Source: OM182 bacterium MED-G28 (GTDB taxonomy: Bacteria > Pseudomonadota > Gammaproteobacteria > Pseudomonadales > Pseudohongiellaceae). Taken from it: 43,182 nt of DNA. A model generated the notes under the pieces. The model had not been told where the DNA came from, did not search any database, and was given only the letters and a program-made list of their open reading frames with translations. Every line of letters starts with the position of its first letter. Within the stretch, counting starts at the first letter, position 1. The translations under genes were made by a program, and so were the position numbers. Positions 1 through 8,610 of this stretch are shown here, piece by piece. The stretch spans positions 1 through 43,182 of the forward strand of contig NTJZ01000018.1 in assembly GCA_002457215.1 (NCBI GenBank), written 5' to 3'.

Positions 1-219
1 ATACGTTAATGCATCTTCAACTGTAGACATGTTAATCGCTGTCAGTTCTTCGGCGGTGATGACACTAGTTGGACTTACGTTCGCCGTATCACGGAATAGC
101 TGATCCCCAACTATCAATATCTCTTCTATTTGCTCTTCGGCCGCGCTAGCAAGCCAGCTAAAAAAGCTAAGGATCGTGAAGATTCCTAGATAAAACAATC
201 TAGTGAAGCCCTTTTCCAT
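1..219 (-). CDS. TonB-dependent receptor, N-terminal fragment
   Basis: Only the first 73 codons are in the window; the gene runs off the left edge. Residues 1-27 form a signal peptide (MEKGF start, hydrophobic core, ending near WLASAA). Residues 33-38 (EILIVG) resemble the TonB-box-like or plug start of outer-membrane receptors, and SPTSVITAEEL followed by STVEDALTY is the usual plug-domain opening, in which a short helix precedes the 'l..vpgv' segment. Established for the family: energised uptake of iron complexes, vitamins or oligosaccharides across the outer membrane. The substrate cannot be told from this fragment. It is divergent from the PQQ dehydrogenase at 586, so the two may share a control region. 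Confidence 0.8.
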   Translation of the reverse strand, partial: MEKGFTRLFYLGIFTILSFFSWLASAAEEQIEEILIVGDQLFRDTANVSPTSVITAEELTAINMSTVEDALTY

Positions 220-585
220 GGCTTTACTGCTCCTGTATTAAATCAGGCAGACAACTTAAACTAACTCTATGGTTTCAAATAGGGACACAGTGTCGCGTGG
301 CATAATGTCGCATGTTTTAAGCCGGGGTATTTTAGTTGGTAAGGCGAGTCTTTTGGGTATGGCTGTAACGCTGTCAGGCACTTGCGTCCGAGGGTAAGAT
401 TAAGTTTCGGTTTCACACGATGGCAAATTCACTGGACCGAAAACCGCTGAGGGTAAGGAAGCTCTATTCCGACTATGAGATGGAAACCAATAACTTAACA
501 AATCGTAAAAATTTACGTTACCAGATCGAGCGAGTCTGACTAGATCTCAAACCATTGAAAAGTAGTAATTAAAAAAGAGTAATTC
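220..585. other. Intergenic region between divergent TonB receptor and PQQ dehydrogenase
   Basis: No gene seen in 366 bases. It should hold both divergent promoters. A dyad CGTAAA-AA-TTTACG lies at 504-517, about 70 bases before the dehydrogenase start, and a 9-base direct repeat GAGGGTAAG occurs at 390-398 and 449-457. Either could be a regulator site, but neither is strong enough to assign. Confidence 0.4.
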
Positions 586-2556
586 ATGCTTAGCACTCAC
601 AGTATCTACAAAAGATTAAGCGCGCCCGTAATCGCGTTCTCGTCCTTCCTATTTTCAATCACCGTAGTCGATTATTCGCGAGCCCAGGACCAGGAATGGC
701 ACACCTATGGGGGTGACTTGGCCAGCACTCGTTATTCACCGCTGGATGCAATCAACGGTGAAAACTTCAGCCAGTTAGAGCTAGCCTGGGAATTCGACAC
801 AAGTAACTTCGGCGTCAGTCCAGAATTCAATTTTCAGTCAACACCATTGATGGTTAATCGAACAATCTATACCACTGCCGGCAGCAGACGCGCTGTTGTT
901 GCGCTAGACGCCCAGACCGGAGAAATTCTCTGGATGTCTCGCATTGATGAAGGAGCGCGTGCCTCGAATGCACCTCGCCGACTGTCAGGTCGTGGGCTGG
1001 CATGGTGGGATGATGGCAGCGACAAAGGAAGAATCATATATGTGACACCTGGCTACCAAATGATTGCTCTAGATGCGAACAATGGAGAACGTATCGACGA
1101 TTTTGGGTTTAAAGGTATTGTAGATTTGAAACAAGAGTTCGACCAAGACTTAGACCTGATTACGGGCGAAGTAGGCCTCCATGCCGCTCCAATTGTCGCT
1201 AACGGAGTCATCGTTATCGGTTCGGCATTTCGGGCAGGCAGAATGCCATCTAGCCGAGAGAAACCAAAAGGCCATGTTCGGGGCTACGATGCCCTTACTG
1301 GGAATCGGCTTTGGATATTCCACACCATCCCCCAAGGCAATGAATATGGCAATGACACCTGGCTGAATAATTCCTGGACTTACACAGGTTATGGCGGTGT
1401 CTGGGCGCAAATGACGATCGATCCTGAACTGAACATGGTGTATTTGCCAACTGAAACCGCCACGGGGGATTCCTACGGTGGTCATCGGCACGGAGACAAT
1501 CTCTTTACTAACAGCGTGGTGGCACTTGATCTAACCAGTGGTGCGCGACAGTGGCATTTTCAGACTACGCATCACGACGTGTGGGATTGGGATATACCAA
1601 GCGCGCCTATCCTTCTCAACCTGACCGTCGACGGACATAGCAGTGACGCTCTAGCCCAGCCAGTGAAACAGGGTTATACCTTTGTGTTCGACCGGGAGAC
1701 CGGTGAACCCTTATTTGACATTGAAGAAGTGCCCGTACCCGAGTCCGATGTACCCGGTGAACGTCTGTCACCAACCCAACCGATTCCTATCAAGCCTCCA
1801 CCTTTCGCCAGGCAGGGACTCAGCGAAGATGAACTTATTGATTTCACCCCTGAACTGAAAGCCAAGGCTCAGAAGATTTTGAATCAGTACCGCTACGGCG
1901 ATATCTATATGCCGCCGTCATTGGCGGAAGCCGATGATGGCACTTTTGGGACACTGTTTATGCCTTCCCAAACAGGCGGTGCCAACTGGCCAGGAGGGGC
2001 AGCCGATCCAGAAACCGGCATCATGTATATTTTTAGTAAATCTGATGTGGGACGCATGTCCATGAGCAATCGCCCGGATCGTTCCGACATGGACTATATA
2101 AATCTGCAAACCCGAAGCGCACCACCATTGCGCGTGGACGGTTTGCCCTTAATCAAGCCTCCTTATGGCCAGATTGTAGCGCTAGATTTGAATGAGGGTG
2201 AAATACTCTGGGATGCAGTCCACGGAGAGACACCGGATTACATTCGCAATCACCCTGCGTTGGCAGGAATAGACATCGCCCCCACCGGGCAAGCCGGGCG
2301 AGTGGGTTTGTTGACTACAAAAACAATGGTTATTGCCGGAGACGGAGGCAGTTATACCAACGCTGATGGTGAGCAGGAAGCCCTGCTGCGCGCCTACGAC
2401 AAGCTTACCGGGGAACAACTGGGCAGTTTACCGATGCCGGCGCAGCAGACTGGAAGTCCAATGACTTACGCAATCAACGGAGTGCAGTATCTTGCCGTAT
2501 CAATTTCGGGCGGAGATGTGGCTGGCCGTTTAAGAGTCTACAGTTACGAACCCTGA
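586..2556 (+). CDS. Secreted PQQ-dependent dehydrogenase (quinoprotein, glucose/alcohol dehydrogenase type)
   Basis: Predicted periplasmic quinoprotein of 656 residues that would oxidise an alcohol or sugar using pyrroloquinoline quinone and pass electrons to the respiratory chain. A signal peptide covers about residues 1-34 (cleavage near SRAQ). The mature protein opens with WHTYGGDLASTRYSPL, typical of this family, followed by beta-propeller blades with repeated ALD..TGE.LW motifs (for example VVALDAQTGEILW). HHDVWDWDIPSAP with H329, H330 and D331 is the conserved family segment around the cofactor pocket. There is no CxxCH heme motif, so it is not a fused quinohemoprotein. The length matches soluble PQQ dehydrogenases of this group. 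The ATG start has GAG seven bases upstream. No PQQ synthesis genes are in the window. Substrate is unknown. Confidence 0.88.
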   Translation: MLSTHSIYKRLSAPVIAFSSFLFSITVVDYSRAQDQEWHTYGGDLASTRYSPLDAINGENFSQLELAWEFDTSNFGVSPEFNFQSTPLMVNRTIYTTAGSRRAVVALDAQTGEILWMSRIDEGARASNAPRRLSGRGLAWWDDGSDKGRIIYVTPGYQMIALDANNGERIDDFGFKGIVDLKQEFDQDLDLITGEVGLHAAPIVANGVIVIGSAFRAGRMPSSREKPKGHVRGYDALTGNRLWIFHTIPQGNEYGNDTWLNNSWTYTGYGGVWAQMTIDPELNMVYLPTETATGDSYGGHRHGDNLFTNSVVALDLTSGARQWHFQTTHHDVWDWDIPSAPILLNLTVDGHSSDALAQPVKQGYTFVFDRETGEPLFDIEEVPVPESDVPGERLSPTQPIPIKPPPFARQGLSEDELIDFTPELKAKAQKILNQYRYGDIYMPPSLAEADDGTFGTLFMPSQTGGANWPGGAADPETGIMYIFSKSDVGRMSMSNRPDRSDMDYINLQTRSAPPLRVDGLPLIKPPYGQIVALDLNEGEILWDAVHGETPDYIRNHPALAGIDIAPTGQAGRVGLLTTKTMVIAGDGGSYTNADGEQEALLRAYDKLTGEQLGSLPMPAQQTGSPMTYAINGVQYLAVSISGGDVAGRLRVYSYEP

Positions 2557-2636
2557 ACCCATTAATTGAGGAGAGAGTTCTAAGTCCAAAATTAAAAAAG
2601 CGACGTACTAAGCACCATGGGTGAAGTTAATTGCTT

Positions 2637-4187
2637 ATGACGGGTAAATTTAGGTGCATTCGCTGGATACTGGGAGATCAGCTAAATGAAAAGCATAGTT
2701 GGTTTAGACAAGTTGACGACGATGTCCTTTATGTAATCGCCGAGCTGCATCAAGAAACAAGCTATACCCGTCATCACGCGCAAAAGTTGTGTGCGTTTTT
2801 TGCTGGTATGGAGGCATTTGCAAAACGCTTAAGTGGCCTCGGTCACAATGTTTTGCACCTTGATCTTGATGCAACGGCAAACCAAGCTTCGCTTCAAGAG
2901 CTAATTGATGCTCTCCGACAACAGTATTGTATTCGGGAATTTTCCTATCAACGACCTGATGAATTCCGACTTCTTACTCAATTTAGAAACCTCAAACTCA
3001 CTAAAGTCAGCATAAGCGAATTTGACAGCGAACACTTTTTGCTTCCGTTTGATGAAATCTCGATAAATTTTCCAAAAAATAAGTCTGTCCGCATGGAAAC
3101 TTTCTACCGAAAGCTTCGCAGGCGTTATTCGATCTTGATGGATGAAGAAAAACCTTTGGGCGGCCGATGGAACTTTGACAAAGAAAATCGTAATAAACTG
3201 AAACAAACAGACCTAAACGCAATCCCTGAGCCATTACTTTTCAACACACCGGTAGCAAATATTCTACAGCGGTTAGAAAGACATAAAGTTGAATTTATTG
3301 GAACAGTAGAAAAGACCTTGCCGTGGCCTGTTACCCGCGAAGATGCACTGAAACTGCTACGCTATTTTTGCCGACATTGTCTGGCCCGATTTGGACATTT
3401 TCAAGATGCTCTAACCGCTCAAAGTCAATATGGGTGGAGCCTATACCACTCTCGCTTGTCGTTTGCGTTAAATACTAAGCTGCTTGGACCTTTAGAGGTT
3501 ATGGAGCAAGCACTAGGTAGTTTTAGCGAAAATGATGAGATCAATATAGCTCAAATAGAGGGTTTCGTCCGACAGATTTTAGGTTGGAGAGAGTTCATTC
3601 GGGGCATGTACTGGGCAAATATGCCTGATTACGCTACTAAGAATCATTTTCACGCCAAAAATAAATTACCTGACTATTTTTGGAATGGGAAAACTCAGAT
3701 GCGCTGCCTGCAGCAAGCGATTGATCAGTCGTTACAGCACTCATACGCACATCACATCCAGCGACTCATGGTAACTGGGAATTTTTGTTTGCTCACGGGG
3801 ATTGATCCAGACGAAGTAGACCAATGGTATCTGGGTATATACTTGGATGCCATTCAATGGGTTGAACTACCAAACACACGCGGAATGGCATTGTTTGCGG
3901 ATGGCGGGCTAGTAGGCACAAAACCTTATGCCGCAGGTGGGAATTACATCAATAAAATGAGTGACTACTGCAACGATTGCCACTATCAAGTTAAAGAAAA
4001 GGTAGGACCAAACGCTTGTCCTATGAATAGTTTTTACTGGAACTTTATGCACAAGCATCGGAAAGAGTTAGAGTTTAATCATCGCCTTCGTATGCTCTAC
4101 ACTACCTGGGACAATATGGGCACTGAACTACAAAAGCAAATTATCCATCAAGCAGAAAAATATTTATCAGGGATAGATTCACTCTAA
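2637..4187 (+). CDS. Iron-sulfur bacterial cryptochrome/photolyase (FeS-BCP, PhrB-like)
   Basis: Deoxyribodipyrimidine photolyase-related protein, about 516 residues. The FeS-BCP family repairs (6-4) photoproducts or acts as a blue-light photoreceptor with FAD, a ribolumazine-type antenna and a [4Fe-4S] cluster. The N-terminus (IRWILGDQLNEKHSWF) is the usual antenna-domain opening. The four cluster cysteines are present: C357, C445, C448 and C461, each shifted by exactly 7 from the Agrobacterium tumefaciens PhrB ligands (350, 438, 441, 454 as I remember them). The ATG at 2637 was chosen; an in-frame TTG at 2631 would add two residues. No ECF11-type promoter was found upstream, so it may not belong to the ChrR regulon. 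A class I photolyase is encoded separately at 37502. Confidence 0.92.
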   Translation: MTGKFRCIRWILGDQLNEKHSWFRQVDDDVLYVIAELHQETSYTRHHAQKLCAFFAGMEAFAKRLSGLGHNVLHLDLDATANQASLQELIDALRQQYCIREFSYQRPDEFRLLTQFRNLKLTKVSISEFDSEHFLLPFDEISINFPKNKSVRMETFYRKLRRRYSILMDEEKPLGGRWNFDKENRNKLKQTDLNAIPEPLLFNTPVANILQRLERHKVEFIGTVEKTLPWPVTREDALKLLRYFCRHCLARFGHFQDALTAQSQYGWSLYHSRLSFALNTKLLGPLEVMEQALGSFSENDEINIAQIEGFVRQILGWREFIRGMYWANMPDYATKNHFHAKNKLPDYFWNGKTQMRCLQQAIDQSLQHSYAHHIQRLMVTGNFCLLTGIDPDEVDQWYLGIYLDAIQWVELPNTRGMALFADGGLVGTKPYAAGGNYINKMSDYCNDCHYQVKEKVGPNACPMNSFYWNFMHKHRKELEFNHRLRMLYTTWDNMGTELQKQIIHQAEKYLSGIDSL

Positions 4188-4338
4188 AAGCGCGAAGAAA
4201 GAAAAGAGCGAATGTCTACTTGTTTGTAATTTGAGTAGAACCTGGACGCAAAGTCTATGTGTATTTTTAGCTCGTCTTTTCCATCTCCTAGAACTACTGT
4301 ATTGTTACTCTGATTCCCTTCCCAAATATGATGTCCAA

Positions 4339-5895
4339 ATGAACTGGAAAGCAGAAACTGATGAAATTGCCCGACGTCGGCAGCTAGCACTTGAGCAAGG
4401 TGGAACGGATGCTATTGCCAAGCACCATGGCAAGGGAAAACTAACTATCAGGGAACGGGTCGATAAACTGTTGGACCCTGGCAGTTTTGAAGAGATAGGC
4501 CCAACTGCGGGTGCAGCGAATTATAACGAAAATGGAGAACTTGATAGCTTTGATCCGGCCAACTTTGTTCTCGGTTTCGGACGAGTTGAAGGGCGAAGAA
4601 TCATTGTTGGGGGTGAGGACTTTACCATGCGGGGTGGTTCTCCTTCGCCTGCGGGCTTGCGCAAAAGCATCTATGCCGAAGAGTTAGCCGTTCAATATAA
4701 GCTGCCACTAGTGCGCCTGCATGAAGGGTCGGGTGGAAGTGTAGGTGGAACTAGCGGTAAGGGTGGTGCGAGTCTGCCAGGCCCAGTGAATGCACCTGCT
4801 CGCTTTCGCTCGGTTGCCGAAGCCATGGCAACAGTCCCTGTAGCAACCGCTGCACTCGGCGCAGTAGCGGGTCTCCCGGCCGGCCGGCTTGTTGCCTCAC
4901 ATTTCTCTGTTATGTCAAAAGCGACCGCACAGATATTGACTGCTGGTCCCGCAGTAGTGGCACGTGCAATGGGGGAACAGAAAACCAAGGATGAACTTGG
5001 TGGCTGGAAGGTGCACACTAAAAATGGCACAGTAGACAATGGCGCGGCAGATGAAACCGAGTGCTTAACTCAAATCCGACGCTTTCTTTCTTTTATGCCT
5101 CCCAATATCGAGCAACTAGCACCAGTGATTGATTGTGATGACCCAGTTGATCGCACCGACGAAGCATTGCTCGACATTATCCCGCGCGACCGAAGGCAGG
5201 CCTTTGATATGCGGCGCATTATTCGTTCCGTATTTGATCAAGAGAGCTTCTTTGAAATGGGTGCTGGTTATGGCCGCTCCCAAATTACCGGCCTTGCTCG
5301 GTTAAATGGTCAGCCGGTGGGAGTCTGGGCAAACAATTGTAAATTTCTAGCCGGCTCGATGACCGCCGACGGGGCGCATAAGGCGCGCCGCTTCATGGAG
5401 CTTTGTGAAACTTTCAGCCTACCCATCGCCAGTTTGGTGGATGAGCCCGGCTTCATGATTGGCAGCCAGGCGGAACGTGAGGCGACCATTCGACACGGCA
5501 CATCTGCGGTTCTCACCGCGGCGATGACAACTGTGCCGTGGGCTTCAATAATGATCCGGCGCTCTTTTGGTGTTGCACAAGCTGCACATTATGGACCCAA
5601 CGGATACGTACTTGCCTGGCCTTCAGCGGAAAGCGGCCCGTTGCCAGTAGAAGGAGGGGTTGCGGTCGCGTTCCAGAGAGAAATCGCAGCAGCACCTGAC
5701 CCAGAAGCTCGTCGCCGAGAATTGGAAGAAGAGTTATCGGCACGGCAGTCGCCCTTTCCGCGAGCCGAGGCTCTTGGAGTTCATGATTTAATTGATCCCC
5801 GTGAGACAAGAACAGAGCTTTGCCGTTGGGTAGATCGTATTCAGCCACTTCTTCCGGCATTACTTGGGCCGACACGGTTTTCTATTCGGCCGTAG
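4339..5895 (+). CDS. Acyl-CoA carboxylase carboxyltransferase (beta) subunit
   Basis: Biotin-dependent carboxyltransferase of 518 residues, of the propionyl-/methylcrotonyl-/acetyl-CoA carboxylase beta or methylmalonyl-CoA decarboxylase alpha type. It moves a carboxyl group between carboxybiotin and an acyl-CoA. The N-terminal crotonase-like half carries GKLTIRERVDKLLDPGSFEE and the glycine-rich HEGSGGSVGGTSG. The C-terminal half carries DEPGFMIGSQAE and MTTVPWASIMIRRSFG. The open frame extends upstream to a TTG at 4231, but the added 36 residues look non-coding, and the ATG at 4339 (MNWKAETDEI) matches family starts. A biotin carrier gene follows after 22 bases. No biotin carboxylase is nearby, so carboxylation would need a subunit from elsewhere, or the enzyme may run as a decarboxylase or transcarboxylase. 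Substrate is not determined. Confidence 0.88.
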   Translation: MNWKAETDEIARRRQLALEQGGTDAIAKHHGKGKLTIRERVDKLLDPGSFEEIGPTAGAANYNENGELDSFDPANFVLGFGRVEGRRIIVGGEDFTMRGGSPSPAGLRKSIYAEELAVQYKLPLVRLHEGSGGSVGGTSGKGGASLPGPVNAPARFRSVAEAMATVPVATAALGAVAGLPAGRLVASHFSVMSKATAQILTAGPAVVARAMGEQKTKDELGGWKVHTKNGTVDNGAADETECLTQIRRFLSFMPPNIEQLAPVIDCDDPVDRTDEALLDIIPRDRRQAFDMRRIIRSVFDQESFFEMGAGYGRSQITGLARLNGQPVGVWANNCKFLAGSMTADGAHKARRFMELCETFSLPIASLVDEPGFMIGSQAEREATIRHGTSAVLTAAMTTVPWASIMIRRSFGVAQAAHYGPNGYVLAWPSAESGPLPVEGGVAVAFQREIAAAPDPEARRRELEEELSARQSPFPRAEALGVHDLIDPRETRTELCRWVDRIQPLLPALLGPTRFSIRP

Positions 5896-5917
5896 CAACA
5901 AGAGAGGATACTGAGAC

Positions 5918-6133
5918 ATGATAAAGATAGAATTGGAAACCGGCGGATCAGTTTGGAAGGTACTTACAAAACCAGGTCAACGAGTAGAAGCCGGCGAAAT
6001 ATTGTTCATACTTGAAGTAATGAAAATGGAAGTGCCCTACGAAGCCCCCATTTCTGGCGAAGTGCTAGCAGTTCATTTCTCTGAGGGTGATGCGGTGGAA
6101 GAGGATCAACTTGCTGTAGAGATTGCAGAGTAA
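5918..6133 (+). CDS. Biotin carboxyl carrier domain protein
   Basis: A stand-alone biotinyl domain of 71 residues. EVMKME at residues 33-38 is the biotinylation motif and K36 is the acceptor lysine. The hairpin halves are symmetric: GSVWKVLTKPGQRVEAGE before it and ISGEVLAVHFSEGDAVEEDQ after it. It would shuttle carboxybiotin to the active site of the carboxyltransferase encoded 22 bases upstream, almost certainly on the same transcript. It lacks the proline/alanine-rich linker of AccB-type carriers, as is usual for carriers that work with separately encoded carboxyltransferases. Confidence 0.92.
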   Translation: MIKIELETGGSVWKVLTKPGQRVEAGEILFILEVMKMEVPYEAPISGEVLAVHFSEGDAVEEDQLAVEIAE

Positions 6134-6185
6134 AGCAGCACGCAAGCTTTTAATAATCAACTAATAGCGCCAGGTCTACCTTTCT

Positions 6186-7760
6186 ATGCGTTTATTCGAT
6201 AAAGAAATCTCGCTAAGCACTAAACTGATACTTGAGCTGAGTCTCATCTTTTTACTTCTCGGCTGTGCGACAGAAGATAACTTCTCAATTCAACTAGTCG
6301 AAGCCAGCATTACCGATCTTCAGACAGCCCTGCTAAATGGCGATGCTAGTTGCCGGGAAATTGTTCAAGGTTACATGGCTCGAATTGAAACCTATGATCA
6401 AAGCAGAGGCATAAATGCCATTACTGAAATCAACCCTAATGCGCTCGCCAAGGCTGACACTATCGACCAAGCACTTGCTGCGAATCAACCGATGCCTGAG
6501 TTGTTCTGTGCTCCCTTGCTAATTAAAGACAACTTTGACACGGCAGATATGGTCACTACCGGTGGATCTGTCGCCCTTAAAGATAGCATCCCACCCGATG
6601 ATGCCTTTATGGTTCGCAAGCTACGTGAAGCCGGAGCAATAGTGCTAGCGAAAACTAATATGGCTGAATGGGCTTTTAGCCCCGCTCAATCAATTTCATC
6701 CTCTTATGGCCGAACAACAAATGCGTATGATGTAAATTATGTTCCGGCGGGCTCATCTGGAGGAACCGCTTCAGGAGTAGCAGCAAGCTTTGGTGTGGCT
6801 GGGATAGGCAGCGATACAGGGAATTCCATTCGCGGCCCTTCATCTCACCTCGCTCTGTTTGGAATTCGCTCCACGCTGGGATTGACTAGTCGCGATGGCG
6901 TCATACCCTTGGTATTCGATCGAGATATAGCCGGCCCGATGACACGTAATGTTGAAGATGGCGCTCGACTTTTCAATGTTATAGCAGGCTACGACCCCGC
7001 AGATCCGTTGTCTGTGCCTGGAAAGCGGGAAACTGATTATCTTCAGTTCTTAAACGAGGATGGTTTGAACGGAAAGCGATTGGGCGTGTTCCGCTCCTTG
7101 GTGAATCACGATGATGCCGATGCCGAAATCTTAGACATATTTCAAAATGCTATGTCAGACCTAGAAGCAGCGGGCGCAGAAATCATTGATCCCTTCGTTA
7201 TTGAAGACTTTGAGGAGTTAAATCAGGCAATACCGTTCTGCCCTAGATTTCGCTATGACATTGCGCAATATTTCGAGACTTTGGTCAATCCGCCATTCAT
7301 CGATGTAAGAGAAACGCTTGAACAAAATAGAATTGCCGATGAAACTCGGGGGGCATTCGAATTTCACACCGGTTCACCGCTGGATGTTGCGCCCGATGAA
7401 TGGGAAGAAGCCTGCCCAACCTGGCCAAATGATTCGAAACGCAACCAGCTACTCGCAAATACCTTAACTTCTATGGATGCAGCGAATGTAGACGCGATTA
7501 TTTACCCAACCTGGTCTAATCCGCCTGCTTCTATAACCCGCGGAGAAGAAGATTACAGAGGAGATAATAATCAACAACTTGTACCAGATGCTGGCTTGCC
7601 TGCAGCAACGATTCCAATGGGATTTTGGCAAGACCACTTACCAGTAGGGTTACAATTTGCTGGCCGGCCCTATAGCGAAGGGACCCTTATCGAGCTAGCC
7701 TATAGTTACGAACAATTCACAAAGCATCGTCGACCACCAGAGGGTTATGAAGAGCTTTAG
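6186..7760 (+). CDS. Amidase-signature lipoprotein
   Basis: Amidase signature family enzyme of 524 residues. The N-terminus is a lipoprotein signal with lipobox LLGC (C27), so it is probably anchored to a membrane facing the periplasm. The Ser-cisSer-Lys triad is visible: K114 in LLIKDN, S190 in PAGSSGG and nucleophile S214 in SDTGNSIRGPSS. The last motif has N instead of the common second glycine (TGGS). The C-terminal PDAGLPAATIPMGF and LPVGLQFAGRPYSEGTLIELAYSYEQ complete the family pattern. It follows the biotin carrier by 52 bases in the same direction but has no obvious functional link to it. Substrate unknown; related amidases hydrolyse peptide amides or small aliphatic/aryl amides. Confidence 0.88.
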   Translation: MRLFDKEISLSTKLILELSLIFLLLGCATEDNFSIQLVEASITDLQTALLNGDASCREIVQGYMARIETYDQSRGINAITEINPNALAKADTIDQALAANQPMPELFCAPLLIKDNFDTADMVTTGGSVALKDSIPPDDAFMVRKLREAGAIVLAKTNMAEWAFSPAQSISSSYGRTTNAYDVNYVPAGSSGGTASGVAASFGVAGIGSDTGNSIRGPSSHLALFGIRSTLGLTSRDGVIPLVFDRDIAGPMTRNVEDGARLFNVIAGYDPADPLSVPGKRETDYLQFLNEDGLNGKRLGVFRSLVNHDDADAEILDIFQNAMSDLEAAGAEIIDPFVIEDFEELNQAIPFCPRFRYDIAQYFETLVNPPFIDVRETLEQNRIADETRGAFEFHTGSPLDVAPDEWEEACPTWPNDSKRNQLLANTLTSMDAANVDAIIYPTWSNPPASITRGEEDYRGDNNQQLVPDAGLPAATIPMGFWQDHLPVGLQFAGRPYSEGTLIELAYSYEQFTKHRRPPEGYEEL

Positions 7761-7792
7761 GAGATAGTTTTTCCCGTGTTACTAATGCTTTT

Positions 7793-8572
7793 CTAGAGCG
7801 CTATTTTTCTATCCAGTTCTTTCCAATGGCGATTGCCAGTACCAGGGGTTCGAGTTAACTTAATCCAGAGTTCTCCAACACTGATGTTGATGAGCATGCC
7901 AAGCACCATGCATGAGGCGAACAAGACCTCTGCGCCTAATCCTGTTAGAGGAATAAGAACAAGCATCAGCACTCTCTGGGTAGCTACACCTAACATTAGT
8001 GCGAAGCTTCGAATCATCCATTCCCGATGGGCACCAATGTTTAGAACTCGAATGCAACTGTACGCCTTGTACAAACAAAATAATGTATAAGGACCAATTA
8101 TCGCATTAATCGCAGCTTGAAGGAGCCCAAAACCTTGATGCCCGGTGAATGGCCAAACCACTCCAATGAACGCTCCAGTAAAGGCCGTGACGGCACCACA
8201 AAGCAACCATACTCTTCCATTCCAGCGGTGAAACTTAATCCAACGATTTCGAATCCAAGGAATAAACTGAGATGGGCCAAAGACAAGGATGACAAAACCC
8301 AATATAAGATGGCTCCACACCACTAAAAAGTGCTGTACATACCTAATATCAAAAGCGTTAAAGACTTCTTCAGGGTTCGTGATCTCTTGCGAAAAAGCAT
8401 CAACCATAAAACCAACACGCGAAAACAAAGAACTCAGACCCACAAAAATTAGGAGTAAAACGAAAAACCACCCAAGCGCTTCAAATAGCTTACGCGCTTT
8501 TCGACGCCCTACTGTGGAAAAAACATCACTACCGTCGTTTGTCGGCATTGTAGTTGTTGCAAAATCTACCAT
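7793..8572 (-). CDS. DUF2306 family integral membrane protein
   Basis: 259 residues with about six hydrophobic segments. The DUF2306 pattern is visible: FHRWNGRVWLL, a central HQGFGLLQ, and AHREWMIRSFALM near the fourth helix. Histidines in these motifs are conserved in the family, whose function is unknown. Convergent with the amidase (only 32 bases between stops) and upstream-spaced 38 bases from the crotonase stop on the same strand, so it could be read from the crotonase promoter only through a different order: the crotonase gene lies upstream (to the right) and transcription continues leftward into this gene. Confidence 0.8.
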   Translation of the reverse strand: MVDFATTTMPTNDGSDVFSTVGRRKARKLFEALGWFFVLLLIFVGLSSLFSRVGFMVDAFSQEITNPEEVFNAFDIRYVQHFLVVWSHLILGFVILVFGPSQFIPWIRNRWIKFHRWNGRVWLLCGAVTAFTGAFIGVVWPFTGHQGFGLLQAAINAIIGPYTLFCLYKAYSCIRVLNIGAHREWMIRSFALMLGVATQRVLMLVLIPLTGLGAEVLFASCMVLGMLINISVGELWIKLTRTPGTGNRHWKELDRKIAL

Positions 8573-8610
8573 ATCAATTTCGACTCGAAGTCAGCTAAAA
8601 AAATGTAGGT

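Noticed and set aside
91..125. TGATCC at 101-106 as another ECF11 promoter
   Set aside because: It lies inside the TonB receptor gene on the opposite strand and has no CGTWAT-like -10 at a 16-base spacing.
4231..4338. N-terminal extension of the carboxyltransferase from a TTG
   Set aside because: The 36 added residues do not resemble the family, and the ATG at 4339 gives the standard N-terminus.
7840..7860. GGTTCGAGTT resembling a tRNA T-loop
   Set aside because: No matching acceptor, D or anticodon stems; it falls inside the DUF2306 coding sequence.
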